DNA of 64,000 nt from Sulfopaludibacter sp963815475 (GTDB lineage Bacteria; Acidobacteriota; Terriglobia; Bryobacterales; Bryobacteraceae), in NCBI GenBank assembly GCA_963815475.1, contig CAWFHD010000001.1, forward strand, positions 744,001 to 808,000. Direction: 5' to 3'. The position numbers were made by a program, and so were the translations under genes. The notes under the pieces are model-generated. The model saw only the letters and a list, made by a program, of their open reading frames with translations. It was not told where the DNA came from and ran no database searches. Below, piece by piece: positions 17,067-25,572 of this stretch (positions are counted from its first letter, which is position 1; every line of letters starts with the position of its first letter).

Positions 17067-17354
17067 TCAGGAAACCGCGGTGGTGCCGCGCTTGGCGTAT
17101 TTGTTGAGCAGCCGCGAACAGATTTGCAGCGCGATGGCGGCGCCCAGCCAAAATTGCCAATGCGAAAATGGGCCGGTGGGGATCGCAAAGCTGGCAGCCA
17201 GGTTCAAATCGGCAGCCACGCGCCAACAGGCCAGCACGGAGGCCATCACGGCCACGGGAGTTAACAGCGACGCAACCGCCACTGCAATCCGATGATCATG
17301 CCTCTTTCCTGGAACCAGCTTCAGGCCCCGTGCGAACCGTATCCTTACCACCAT
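17067..17354 (-). CDS. Small membrane protein, function unknown
   Basis: 95 aa with a basic N-terminus and two hydrophobic stretches (about residues 24-44 and 62-80: HWQFWLGAAIALQICSRLL). No ribosome site is clear, and no family is recognised. It lies between the rhomboid gene (same strand, 45 bp further left) and the divergent oxidoreductase gene. The composition looks like a true inner-membrane protein, but it could be a shadow. Confidence 0.5.
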   Translation of the reverse strand: MVVRIRFARGLKLVPGKRHDHRIAVAVASLLTPVAVMASVLACWRVAADLNLAASFAIPTGPFSHWQFWLGAAIALQICSRLLNKYAKRGTTAVS

Positions 17355-17423
17355 GGCAACGTAATAACAAATTTACCAACTTTTGCGATAGATTAGACAT
17401 TCGGAAGACACGGAAAGGCAATC

Positions 17424-18590
17424 ATGAAACGACTGAGAACGGCAGTTTTTGGCACCGGCTTTGTGGGCCGGGTCCATTTGGAAGCCATCCGGCGCCTGGG
17501 CTACGTGGATCTTTGCGCCATTGGCGAACCGCAAATCGAAAAGGCGACTCAATTGGCGGCCGAATTCGGCGCCGAGAGGGCCGAGGCGGACTACCGCCGG
17601 ATTTTGGAAGATCCGACCGTTGACGCGGTGCACGTGTGCACCCCCAACTTCATGCATGCGCCCATTGCCAAGGACGCCCTGCAGGCCGGCAAGCACGTGA
17701 TCTGCGAGAAGCCGCTGGCCACATCGGTGAAGGAAGCGCAAGACCTGGTGGCCACTGCGAATTCCACCAAACGACGCAACGCGACATCGCACAACCTTCG
17801 CTACTATCCGATGGTGCAGCACATGCGCCGCATGGTGGAAGATGGCGACCTGGGGGAGATTCTGGTGGTGCAGGGCACGTATTCGCAGGACTGGCTGCTC
17901 TACGACACCGACTGGAACTGGCGCCTGGACCGCAAGTCCAACGGCCCTTCGCGCACGCTGGCCGATATCGGCTCGCACTGGTGCGACATGGTGGAGCACG
18001 TCACCGGCAAGCGCATCACCTCAGTGTGCGCCGACCTGCAAACGTTTCACAAGACCCGCAAAGCCCCCAAAGGCCCCATCGAGACGTTCGCCGGCAAGAC
18101 GCTGAAACCCGAGGACTATACGGAAGTGGACATCGACACTGAGGATTTCGGCGCAGTTCTGATCCGCATGGGCGACCGCACTCGCGGCGCGTTCACCGCC
18201 AGCCAGGTGTCGGCAGGTTGCAAGAACCGCTTGAGCATGGAAATCTATGGCACCAAGAGCGGGGTGCAGTGGAACCAGGAGCGTCCCGATGAGCTATGGA
18301 TTGGCAATCGAAACACCAACAACCAGATCATTATTAAGGACCCGTCGCTGCTCAAGGACAAGGCGAAGCCATACGCCGACCTGCCGGGCGGGCACAGCGA
18401 AGGCTACGATGACACGTTCAAGCAGGTGTTCCGCCGCTTCTACCAATCGATTGCCGATCCGGCTATGGTTCCGGAGTATCCGCAGTTCGCCGACGGGCTG
18501 CGCCAGTTGACGATTCTGGAGGCCGAACTGGCCAGCAACGAGAAGCGCGCCTGGATGGATGTGCCGCCGGCGCAGGCAGCCACCGCGTAA
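17424..18590 (+). CDS. Gfo/Idh/MocA-family NAD(P)-dependent oxidoreductase
   Basis: 388 aa. The N-terminal Rossmann motif is RTAVFGTGFVGRVHLEAI, followed by VDAVHVCTPNFMHA and the family catalytic motif ICEKPLATS with the Lys. The C-terminal substrate domain begins about residue 130 and includes DIGSHWCDMVEHVTG. Members oxidise or reduce sugars, inositols or their derivatives with NAD(P). AAAGG lies 6 nt before the ATG. It stands alone and is followed by a hairpin. With GH127, GH28 and GH78 nearby, a role in plant-sugar catabolism is plausible; the substrate is unknown. Confidence 0.88.
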   Translation: MKRLRTAVFGTGFVGRVHLEAIRRLGYVDLCAIGEPQIEKATQLAAEFGAERAEADYRRILEDPTVDAVHVCTPNFMHAPIAKDALQAGKHVICEKPLATSVKEAQDLVATANSTKRRNATSHNLRYYPMVQHMRRMVEDGDLGEILVVQGTYSQDWLLYDTDWNWRLDRKSNGPSRTLADIGSHWCDMVEHVTGKRITSVCADLQTFHKTRKAPKGPIETFAGKTLKPEDYTEVDIDTEDFGAVLIRMGDRTRGAFTASQVSAGCKNRLSMEIYGTKSGVQWNQERPDELWIGNRNTNNQIIIKDPSLLKDKAKPYADLPGGHSEGYDDTFKQVFRRFYQSIADPAMVPEYPQFADGLRQLTILEAELASNEKRAWMDVPPAQAATA

Positions 18591-18602
18591 GCACTGACCA
18601 GG

Positions 18603-18633
18603 GGGGGTGGACGGCGGTAACCGGTCTACCCCC
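18603..18633. terminator. Hairpin after the Gfo/Idh/MocA gene
   Basis: GGGGGTGGAC (18603-18612) pairs with GTCTACCCCC (18624-18633), 10 bp with one G-T wobble and an 11-nt loop. It lies 13 bp after the stop codon. It lacks a T-run, so termination is only probable. Confidence 0.5.
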
Positions 18634-18755
18634 ACTCCGGTCCATAACAATGGTTGCCACCTCCACGTAACCAAAATCACTCTGGACGCCGCACCCCCTG
18701 CCCTTGGAGAATGCCTTTTCGTATATACTGGCTGAACCTCCAGGAATCGGTATAA

Positions 18756-19433
18756 ATGGAATTACGGAACGTAGTTCGTTTGTCGACCGCGCTCGCGTTT
18801 CTTTGCGCCGCAGCAATCGCGCAAACTGCCGAGCAAGGCCTGGCGAGCTGGTATGGCGGCTCCTTCGACGGCCAGCGCGCTGCGAGCGGAGAGACTTTCC
18901 ACCAGGATCAGCTCACCGCCGCTCACCGCACGCTGCCTTTCGGCACCACGGTGCGGATTCGACGGACGGACACAGGGGCAAGCGTGATCGTGCGGATTAA
19001 CGATCGCGGCCCGTACGTGGATTCGCGCATTGTGGATCTCTCGAACGCCGCCGCGCGGCAACTGCACATGCTGGAACCGGGTGTGGTGCCGGTGGCGCTC
19101 GAAATCGTAGAGGCGGCAGCACTGGCGCAGGGCGCGACACCGATGGTCATACCGGCGGTGGCCCAGAGCGATGCGCGTATGGTGTACGCCGTGCAGGCGG
19201 GCACGTTCCGCGTTCTGGCCAACGCGGAGAGAACGCGCGCGCTGTTGGAGCGGCAGTATGGAAGCGCGCGGATCGTTCCGAAGTCGGATGGCGAACTGTA
19301 TTGCGTGCTGGTAGGCTCGGCGCCCGCACAGCAGGACGCAGAGGCGTTAGCGGCGGAGGTCCGGAAGGCGAAGGGGCTGGCGTCCGCTTACGTAGTGAGA
19401 ATGGATCCGGCCTCGCTACCTGTCAGCGAGTAA
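18756..19433 (+). CDS. rlpA: RlpA-family septal lytic transglycosylase/lipoprotein-like
   Basis: 225 aa. A signal peptide ends near AAIAQ. The double-psi beta-barrel domain reads GLASWYGGSFDGQRAASGETF, then AAHRTLPFGTTVRI and the catalytic-loop RINDRGPYVDSRIVDLSNAAA. From about residue 145 a SPOR-type domain (VYAVQAGTFRVLANAERTRALLE) would bind denuded septal peptidoglycan. RlpA cleaves glycan strands at the septum in some species. No lipobox Cys is seen, unlike E. coli RlpA, so this form is probably soluble in the periplasm. Confidence 0.9.
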   Translation: MELRNVVRLSTALAFLCAAAIAQTAEQGLASWYGGSFDGQRAASGETFHQDQLTAAHRTLPFGTTVRIRRTDTGASVIVRINDRGPYVDSRIVDLSNAAARQLHMLEPGVVPVALEIVEAAALAQGATPMVIPAVAQSDARMVYAVQAGTFRVLANAERTRALLERQYGSARIVPKSDGELYCVLVGSAPAQQDAEALAAEVRKAKGLASAYVVRMDPASLPVSE

Positions 19434-19456
19434 TCGGCGTTGGGTGCGGCAAAAGG

Positions 19457-19489
19457 CACCGACTCCCTTACGGTCGCGGCTCGGTTGAG
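19457..19489 (+). repeat. Dispersed repeat, copy 3
   Basis: The core TTACGGTCGCGGCTCGG lies at 19468-19484 after CACCGACTCCC. On the minus strand it supplies the last codons and the TAA stop of the GH127 gene. It is in the same orientation as copies 1 and 2. Confidence 0.75.
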
Positions 19490-21462
19490 AATACCGGAAT
19501 TGAAGTGATGCGCAATCGCGCGGCGCCATAGGGGATGAGCGTCACCGTCTCGTCCTTCAGGCGGTTGGCCGCTTCATCGCGGGGCGAAATCACGATGGGA
19601 CTCACGGGAGGCGGCGCCGCGCTGTCATCGACGATTACCCATTGCGGCAAGCGGCGCGCGCGTGCTTTCAGAATCACCGGCGGGCTAGTGCCAAACGGCT
19701 GCCGCGTGATGGGCGCTTCCTGCACTTCGAAGCTTGCCGAGGGATTGGCCGCGTCCACACGCAATCCATAATTCCATGGCGAGGTGGGGAAGACTTCCCA
19801 ATCGGCGACCGGCCCAGTCTGCTTCAACTTGCTCCACTGCTCTCCGATGCGCAGCGAATAGACCAACGGGCCGCGCTCCACCGAGACCGAGCCATTGAAT
19901 CCAGGGACGGTTCGCACCGGCATGGGCAGAGTGATCTCGACGCGGTCGCCCTTGTGCCACTCGCGGTCGATGCGCTGATAAGCGCCGACGTTGATGCCAT
20001 CCACATTCCGCCCATTGACCGTGACGGTCGGGCTTTTAGTCCACGCGGGGATACGCAGATGGAGAGGGAATCGAACCGCTGCGGCCGGTGAAATCAGCAG
20101 CGAAACGCGATCGCGAAATGGGTAATCGGTGACTTCGTTCACCGTCACCTCCACGCCGCGGATTTTGGTGCGGACTTCGCTAGGCGCATACGCCGCCACT
20201 GCCAGGCCGCCCTCGGCCGTCGCCATCCAAAGCGATGCCGTGAACTTAGGCCAGCCCTGATGCAGGTTTGCCGTGCAGCAGCCGTAGTTCGGCTCCAGCC
20301 CGAAGAGGTTCGACTCGGCGCCGTTGGTGGTCCAATCGCGGCGGCCCAGCGAGCACATCACCTGATTGGGCTGCTGATCGTACTGATGACTCCACTGGTC
20401 GGCGGTCTGGGCGCCGGGCAGCGGATTGTAGGCGATCTTTTCCAGGCGGTCGCCAATGGCTGGATCGCCAAGCACCGCCAAGTCGAGTTCCAACGAAAAC
20501 ATCGCTTCCACCACCGCGCACAATTCGATGCCCTGCGAAGGGCTGCGTCCGGCGAAGTGCTCATCTGCGCTGAACATGCCGTTCGGCAGGCCCTCGAATT
20601 TGTCGAGCGTGCCGAGCATGCGGGCGGTCCCTTCACGGTCGGCCGGCTGGTGCGAAACCAGGTACCAGAGCGCGGCGGTCTTCAGCCCCATGGCGTTGTT
20701 GACGCCGTGGGTATCGTGCTTCGCCTGCTCGCGCGCGACGCGGCCGGTGAACGGGAAGACGGTGAACATGCCTTCCCAATCGAAGCCCTGCCCCTTCAAC
20801 TGGCGGGCGAGGTCGAGCAGTTTGGTATCGCCGTTGCGATTGTAGAGCCACAGGATGCTGGCCAGTTCGTCCTGCCAGCGGTAGATGGCCCAGCTTTTCA
20901 GCGGCGATGATCCCAGTAGGCCAGCTTGGTAGGCGAAATACTTGTCCATTGCCGGAATCACGCGCGGGTCGCCGGTGGCTTCCTGGTATTGCGTCAGCAC
21001 CTTGAGCTGGATCATGATGGGCCACCAGTCCTTGTTCTTCTCCGGACCGATGCCGCCATCGGTTCGCTGGTGGGTGAGCGTCCATTCCACCCAAGGCTTG
21101 ACCTTTGCGATCAGTTTGGGATCGTTGAGCAGGTACGCCAGCGGCAGCAGGCCATCCAAATAGTACGGGCCGCGCTCCCAGCCTTCGCCCGCGCCGCCCA
21201 GCCACGCGGAGTTCGGCCCCACGTCCTGCCAGAACTCATCGAGGTGTCCGGTGAGTCCTTCCGCTTGAATTCGCAGTTGATCCAGCAACCAACCCTTCGG
21301 TTTGACAGAAGTGAGGGGCAGCGGCAGGAAGGCGCTATCGGCCAGCGGCGCGCGATTTTTCACAGGCTCGGCCGGGACTCTAGCGGAGGGAACATCGGCG
21401 GCCTGGAGCGGCGCCAGGCACAGCAGCATTGCGAAGCAGATTTTAGTCACGTCTGCCCACAT
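19468..21462 (-). CDS. Secreted GH127 (DUF1680) beta-L-arabinofuranosidase-like enzyme
   Basis: 664 aa from the ATG at 21462, which gives a good signal peptide (CFAMLLCLAPLQAA) and has GAGGT 7 nt upstream; in-frame codons up to 21540 would overlap serA. The GH127 fold shows in GWLLDQLRIQAEGLTGHLDEFW and WERGPYYLDGLLPLAYLL. The zinc-cysteine catalytic site is ELCAVVEAMFS (Glu) and PNYGCCTANLHQGWPKF (paired Cys). The enzyme would release L-arabinofuranose from plant glycans outside the cytoplasm. Its 3' end, including the stop, lies in dispersed repeat copy 3. It is divergent from serA with a 43-bp gap. Confidence 0.88.
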   Translation of the reverse strand: MWADVTKICFAMLLCLAPLQAADVPSARVPAEPVKNRAPLADSAFLPLPLTSVKPKGWLLDQLRIQAEGLTGHLDEFWQDVGPNSAWLGGAGEGWERGPYYLDGLLPLAYLLNDPKLIAKVKPWVEWTLTHQRTDGGIGPEKNKDWWPIMIQLKVLTQYQEATGDPRVIPAMDKYFAYQAGLLGSSPLKSWAIYRWQDELASILWLYNRNGDTKLLDLARQLKGQGFDWEGMFTVFPFTGRVAREQAKHDTHGVNNAMGLKTAALWYLVSHQPADREGTARMLGTLDKFEGLPNGMFSADEHFAGRSPSQGIELCAVVEAMFSLELDLAVLGDPAIGDRLEKIAYNPLPGAQTADQWSHQYDQQPNQVMCSLGRRDWTTNGAESNLFGLEPNYGCCTANLHQGWPKFTASLWMATAEGGLAVAAYAPSEVRTKIRGVEVTVNEVTDYPFRDRVSLLISPAAAVRFPLHLRIPAWTKSPTVTVNGRNVDGINVGAYQRIDREWHKGDRVEITLPMPVRTVPGFNGSVSVERGPLVYSLRIGEQWSKLKQTGPVADWEVFPTSPWNYGLRVDAANPSASFEVQEAPITRQPFGTSPPVILKARARRLPQWVIVDDSAAPPPVSPIVISPRDEAANRLKDETVTLIPYGAARLRITSIPVFSTEPRP

Positions 21463-21505
21463 GATATACCTCGGCGGCCATTTCAAGGGACAATTGGAAG
21501 ATCCA

Positions 21506-22744
21506 ATGAAAACCACTTCTCTTGCGAAGAGCAAGATCAAAATTGTGCTGCTGGAGGGCGTGCATCCGAGCGCCGCGGAGGCGCTTCACAAGGACGGCTA
21601 TAGCGATGTGGTGTCGCATCCCAAAGCGATGCAGGGCGACGCGCTCTCGACGGCCATTCGGGGCGCCTATTTTGTGGGCATCCGCTCCGCCACGAACCTG
21701 ACCGCCGAGGTCCTGGACCGCGCCCCCAAACTGATCGGGATCGGTTGCTTCTGCATCGGGACGAATCAGGTGGACCTGGAGTTCGCGCGCAATCGCGGCA
21801 TCCCCGTGTTCAATGCGCCGTTCTCGAATACTCGCAGTGTTGCCGAACTGGTGCTGGCCGAGATCATTCTGCTGATGCGCGGCATTCCGGAGCGCAATGC
21901 GGCGGCGCATCGCGGCGAGTGGCTGAAGACCGCCACGGGCGCTCGCGAGGTGCGCGGCAAGAAACTCGGCATCGTGGGGTACGGCCATATCGGCACGCAG
22001 ATCGGCCTGCTGGCGGAATCGGTGGGCATGCGAGTGTCTTATTACGATATCGAGACCAAACTGGCGCTGGGCAATGTGCGGCTGGCCGGTTCGCTCGACG
22101 AGTTGCTGGCGGATTCTGACGTAGTCACGATGCATGTGCCGGAGACGCCCGAAACAGAGGGCATGATCGGTGCGGCCCAACTGGCGCGCATGAAACGGGG
22201 AGCGAAGCTGATCAACGCGTCGCGCGGCAAGGTAGTGGATATCGCGGCGCTGGCGGCAGCGCTCCGGTCGAAACAGATCGGCGGCGCGGCGCTCGACGTA
22301 TTCCCGGCGGAGCCGAAGGGAGCGGGCGATCCGTTTGTATCGCCGCTGCGCGAGTTCGACAACGTGATCCTGACGCCGCATGTGGGCGGCAGCACCGAAG
22401 AGGCTCAGGCCAACATCGGCGTTGAGGTGGCCGAGAAGCTGATCAAATACAGCAATAACGGGTCGAGCCTGACGGCTGTCAATTTCCCGGAGGTATCGCT
22501 GCCGGAGCACCCCGGGAAACACAGGCTGCTGCACATCCATCGCAATCAACCGGGCGTGTTGTCGCGAATCAACTCGGTATTCTCGCGCTACGATGTCAAC
22601 ATTGCGGGACAATATCTGCAGACCGATCCCCACATTGGGTACGTAGTGATCGACGTGGAGACACAGAAGCCATCGGCAACGAACAAGCTGAAGGCCGATC
22701 TGGACGGGGTGGCGGGGACGATTCGATCGAGAGTGCTGTACTGA
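21506..22744 (+). CDS. serA: D-3-phosphoglycerate dehydrogenase
   Basis: 412 aa, like the E. coli-type enzyme. GGAAG lies 5 nt before the ATG, which decides this start over an upstream extension. The motif IGCFCIGTNQVDL, the NAD-binding GKKLGIVGYGHIGTQIG, Arg/Glu/His catalytic segments (INASRGKVVD, ILTPHVGGSTEEAQ) and the C-terminal ACT domain (HIHRNQPGVLSRINSVFSRY) are all present. It makes 3-phosphohydroxypyruvate, the first step of serine synthesis. The ACT domain normally binds serine for feedback control. Confidence 0.95.
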   Translation: MKTTSLAKSKIKIVLLEGVHPSAAEALHKDGYSDVVSHPKAMQGDALSTAIRGAYFVGIRSATNLTAEVLDRAPKLIGIGCFCIGTNQVDLEFARNRGIPVFNAPFSNTRSVAELVLAEIILLMRGIPERNAAAHRGEWLKTATGAREVRGKKLGIVGYGHIGTQIGLLAESVGMRVSYYDIETKLALGNVRLAGSLDELLADSDVVTMHVPETPETEGMIGAAQLARMKRGAKLINASRGKVVDIAALAAALRSKQIGGAALDVFPAEPKGAGDPFVSPLREFDNVILTPHVGGSTEEAQANIGVEVAEKLIKYSNNGSSLTAVNFPEVSLPEHPGKHRLLHIHRNQPGVLSRINSVFSRYDVNIAGQYLQTDPHIGYVVIDVETQKPSATNKLKADLDGVAGTIRSRVLY

Positions 22745-22757
22745 GGGAGCGGGCGTC

Positions 22758-23255
22758 ATGACGAACACACTGCTGGCGAGCGCTGCTCTTGCATGCGGCG
22801 GACTCTTTCTGCTGGTTGGACAAGAGACGTCGACGTCCGCCGTTTATACGGAGGCACAGGCGGCAGCGGGTCGAACGGCTTACCGAAGTACGTGCGGCAA
22901 ATGCCACACCGAAACGCTGCTGGGCAGGAAGGGCGACCCCGGCGAACTTCCCCCGGTCAGTTCCCTGCCCAAGAATATGCAGGATGTGGTGCAGACCGCC
23001 GGCGGCATGGTGCCGCCACTGGCCGGCGCTGATTTCCTGGCGGTGTGGGGCGCACGGACGACAGGCGATTTGTCGAGACGGGTGGAGGAGGCGGTGGGAG
23101 GCTTTCCGCCGGAGGGCTCCGACAAAGAGACACATCTCAACCTTACGGCATACTTTCTCCAGGCCTGCGGCGCACCGGCGGGCACGCACGCGCTGACCGC
23201 GTCCACGGCGGTGGAGATTCGTTCGCTTATGCCGGACACAAGTCAGAAACGATAG
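22758..23255 (+). CDS. Small secreted c-type cytochrome
   Basis: 165 aa. A signal peptide (ASAALACGGLFLLVGQ) precedes a single heme c site CGKCH at about residue 46. Later MVPPLAGADFLAVWG could bring the distal Met, and the C-terminal helix is NLTAYFLQACG. GGAG lies about 8 nt before the ATG. The protein would carry electrons in the periplasm. It sits 13 bp after serA and 7 bp before the GH28 remnant, an arrangement like cytochromes placed next to secreted sugar-active enzymes in Solibacter. Confidence 0.8.
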   Translation: MTNTLLASAALACGGLFLLVGQETSTSAVYTEAQAAAGRTAYRSTCGKCHTETLLGRKGDPGELPPVSSLPKNMQDVVQTAGGMVPPLAGADFLAVWGARTTGDLSRRVEEAVGGFPPEGSDKETHLNLTAYFLQACGAPAGTHALTASTAVEIRSLMPDTSQKR

Positions 23256-23262
23256 GAGCCCA

Positions 23263-23582
23263 ATGTTGAGGATTCGGATTGCCGCTGGCTTCCTGTTCAC
23301 GATTTCCCTGCCGTTGACGGCCGCGACTTTCGACGTGAAGAGCTTCGGCGCGAAGGCTGACGGCAAGTCCAACGATCGGGAAGCGATTCGCAAGGCGATC
23401 GACGCTGCTGCAGCCGTGAGCGGAGGCGTGGTCTATTTTCCCGCCGGCACGTACTCCACGGGGTCCATCCAATTGAAGAGCAACATCACGCTGCAGTTGG
23501 AGCATGGAACCGTTCTCGAAGCCTCGGCGGAGCGGCAGCATCCGACGCCGCCGAGCCGAACCAGTGGGACAAGTTTCAGGAT
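23263..23582 (+). pseudogene. Truncated and frameshifted GH28 polygalacturonase 5' remnant
   Basis: AGGAG lies 5 nt before the ATG, and a signal peptide (FLFTISLPLTAA) leads into the start of a GH28/pectate-lyase-3 fold: FDVKSFGAKADGKSNDREAIRKAID, GGVVYFPAGTY and LQLEHGTVLEASAE. After about 23530 the given frame turns to nonsense, but the +2 frame reads DAAEPNQWDKFQD, the normal family continuation. That in turn stops at 23583, before the expected FGHSH segment. So there is a one-base shift and then loss of about three quarters of the gene. In the given frame the ORF runs on to 23625 as junk. Confidence 0.75.
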
Positions 23583-23784
23583 TGAGTTTGGTATACAGAG
23601 ATGCGCAGAAAACAAAGGAAAATAGCCTAATAAGGCTCAAGCACTCAGTGGAGGTTTTCTTCCCGCCACTGCCCAAACTTTGCAACGGCGATCACGAGGC
23701 AGAGCGGCGGCAGCAGGAGTACTGGGAGGAGGTTGGTAGTCGTTGGGTGGCACCCGTCGTTTTGGCGCTGCGACCACCTCTTCG

Positions 23785-23922
23785 TCAAGAAGGCGAGAGC
23801 CACGATGGTGGTCTTCCACGCCGCTTGCCACGGCCTCTTGCGAGACGTTCCAGGCTTATGATGGCCTCCTCCATTTGCTCTCGGTCGGTTCTCAGTTCAG
23901 CCAGGATCTTTTCTCGGTCCAT
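23785..23922 (-). pseudogene. Small coiled-coil/basic protein, frameshifted
   Basis: 45 codons from the ATG at 23922: an acidic helix (MDREKILAELRTDREQMEEA, then IISLERLARGRG) followed by KRRGRPPSWL. This helix plus AT-hook-like RGRPP layout is common in short Solibacter proteins, which usually go on to a second Lys/Arg-rich RGRPP block. Here the frame stops after LSPS, while a neighbouring frame continues with EEVVAAPKRR, so a one-base shift probably broke it. The function is unknown. Confidence 0.45.
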
Positions 23923-24029
23923 GCTACGCCCAGTATAGCGCTCTGCGACTAGGGGGAATTACTTAGCTCTTGATAGTTAAGCCTGGATAGTGATTGCAGA
24001 TAATCTGCTCTGCCCTGACAATTGACTCA

Positions 24030-24152
24030 GTGTTGAAAAGCATCAACGAATTTTACAGCGTCTTGGAGACTTTACTGATCCGTTCCGCACTCTTGGCACT
24101 ACTGGGAATCTTCCTGTACGACCTAGTGCGGAAGCATTGGCGACAGCCATGA
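24030..24152 (+). CDS. Possible 40-aa single-pass membrane protein
   Basis: GTG start, then LKSINEFYSVLETLLIRSA, a hydrophobic helix LLALLGIFLYDL and a basic end VRKHWRQP before TGA. The helix with a positively charged tail is a plausible small inner-membrane protein. No ribosome site is seen, and the surrounding DNA is scarred, so it may be chance. Confidence 0.3.
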   Translation: MLKSINEFYSVLETLLIRSALLALLGIFLYDLVRKHWRQP

Positions 24153-24421
24153 GGCCACGGAGGTGTTTGTGGAAAAATTTGGAAGTGCTGCATGATAGGA
24201 TCTGCCAAGTAAACGCTTATCTGCACAAAACAGAGCGGGCACTGCGATTCCGGCGGCAGCCCTTCGGCTAAGTCAGGGCGGCTGGCAAAGCAGCACCTTT
24301 GTCCAATCGGAACACCAACCGGGGGCTGCCATTTTATTGGACGAATTTCGGACCTCCTGGTTGCAAAATAGATCGTTTGCCGGACGATTTTGGACGTATA
24401 ATCCAACCAGCGGAGGTTCTC

Positions 24422-24909
24422 ATGCCGCTTTCCGATCATCTACGTAGTTTCCTTGATTCCCATCAGGCCAACTTTACTCTCACTACCCATCCCAAGGCTT
24501 TTACCGCGCGCGAGGTCGCAGCGGCCGAACACCTGCCTCCGCGAGAGCTTGCCAAAACCGTGGTTGCTTTCGGAGATGGTAGATACCACTTGATTGTCAT
24601 TCCAGCGAGCAAGGTAGTGGATTTCCACGAACTCCGAACCGCCCTGGGGCTCTCCCAGGCGCGACTGGCCACAGAAACAGAAGTGGCCGAGCTTTTCCCC
24701 GATTGTGAACTCGGCGCGATGCCACCAATCGGACCATATACGGACTACAAGTGTACCTGGACGGGAGTTTGGCGAGCCAGGAGACGATCGCTTTCAATGC
24801 CGGAACCCACTGCGAAGTACTTCACATGCGGACAGTGGAATTCCGACGCCTTGTTTTGCCCCACATTGCCTCAATTGCGCACGAGCCTGCGACGGCTCAC
24901 GGCTGGTGA
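24422..24909 (+). pseudogene. YbaK/ProX-type aminoacyl-tRNA deacylase, frameshifted
   Basis: GGAGG lies 5 nt before the ATG. The first about 104 codons follow the YbaK/EbsC family: ANFTLTTHPKAFTAREVAAAE, ELAKTVVAFGDGRYHLIVIPASKVVDF and GAMPPIG. One base seems to be missing at about 24734. In the other frame the gene continues as IYGLQVYLDGSLASQETIAFNAGTH, then EVLHMRTVEFRRLV, to a TGA at 24907-24909. In the given frame it runs as junk to 24949. These enzymes hydrolyse mischarged tRNA (for example Cys- or Ala-tRNAPro). It may be a real mutation or a sequence error. Confidence 0.75.
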
Positions 24910-24930
24910 TGTGTTGGCGGGAGATTGCGT

Positions 24931-25383
24931 ATGCTCTCAGGAAAGCTGATTCGGCTGATCGAAACCCACGAGGAACAGATCTCGGCGGGCATAGTCAGGG
25001 CCGTCTGCCATAGTACGGAACTGCCTCACTTGGCCAAATTGCCGACTTTGGAATTACACGAACGGTGCCAGGAGATCCTGCAACACCTCGGACATTGGCT
25101 CGCGCATGGTAATGAACAGAAGCTGGCGAGCGAATATGAGGCCATTGGCAATACCCGCTTCGAGGAATCAGTACCCCTTCACGAATGCGTGCGTGGTCTT
25201 TGCCTGATCAAAGACAAGATGATCGATTTCCTCGACGATCAGGGAGTGGATGCCGATTCCCTGGCCCTATATGCCGACGGGCAGTTCGTGCGGAGGATCG
25301 GCCCGTTCTTTGACTTGCTGGTGATTCACTTAGTGCGGGGATATGAAACAGCGTGGCAGCATTCTGTGCACGCCGCCGCATAG
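24931..25383 (+). CDS. RsbRD N-terminal-like sensor domain protein
   Basis: 150 aa, with GGCGGGAG 8 nt before the ATG. The all-helical sequence (LIRLIETHEEQISAGIVRAV, LQHLGHWLAHGNEQKLASEY, LHECVRGLCLIKDKMIDFL) resembles the RsbRD_N domain found at the N-terminus of stressosome proteins and some histidine kinases. Here it stands alone without a kinase or STAS domain. It could be a free-standing sensor or a remnant. A SpoIIE-type phosphatase gene 2 kb away is a possible partner, but nothing links them directly. Confidence 0.6.
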   Translation: MLSGKLIRLIETHEEQISAGIVRAVCHSTELPHLAKLPTLELHERCQEILQHLGHWLAHGNEQKLASEYEAIGNTRFEESVPLHECVRGLCLIKDKMIDFLDDQGVDADSLALYADGQFVRRIGPFFDLLVIHLVRGYETAWQHSVHAAA

Positions 25384-25434
25384 TGTATACGCAACTGTCA
25401 GAACGCGGTCGTGAGTGCGGTAAAGTGGCCCCAT

Positions 25435-25572
25435 TTATCGCATGGGTAAGCCGGGGACAATCAGGGCAAGTGCCAGGAGCGCTACGGCGATCCACAGCGG
25501 GGCCCTGCCGGTAGTGCCGGAAACGATTGCGAGTATGAGCGCAATAATTGCCAAAACGAAGCTGATCGACAT
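25435..25572 (-). CDS. 45-aa double-hydrophobic membrane protein
   Basis: A short ORF with a clean AAGGAG ribosome site 8 nt before the ATG at 25572. It reads MSISFVLAIIALILAIVSG, then a TTGRAPLW turn, then IAVALLALALIVPGLPMR and TAA. It is two hydrophobic helices joined by a short polar hairpin. The good ribosome site and composition support it being real. The function is unknown. Confidence 0.6.
   Translation of the reverse strand: MSISFVLAIIALILAIVSGTTGRAPLWIAVALLALALIVPGLPMR

Larger units (their letters stand above)
23583..24421. other. Gene-poor scarred stretch after the GH28 break
   Basis: About 840 bp between the GH28 remnant and the YbaK-like gene, locally richer in A and T than its surroundings. 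It holds a small minus-strand ORF with a frameshift (23785-23922) and a possible 40-codon plus-strand ORF (24030-24152). The several other open frames have junk-like composition. No transposase, inverted terminal repeats or attachment site were found. Confidence 0.6.

Noticed and set aside
23504..23938. 144-aa plus-strand ORF across the scarred stretch
   Set aside because: Crosses the GH28 break and the small minus-strand gene; junk-like Arg/Ser-rich sequence.
23583..24421. Insertion sequence or integrated element
   Set aside because: No transposase, integrase, terminal inverted repeats or target-site duplication could be recognised.
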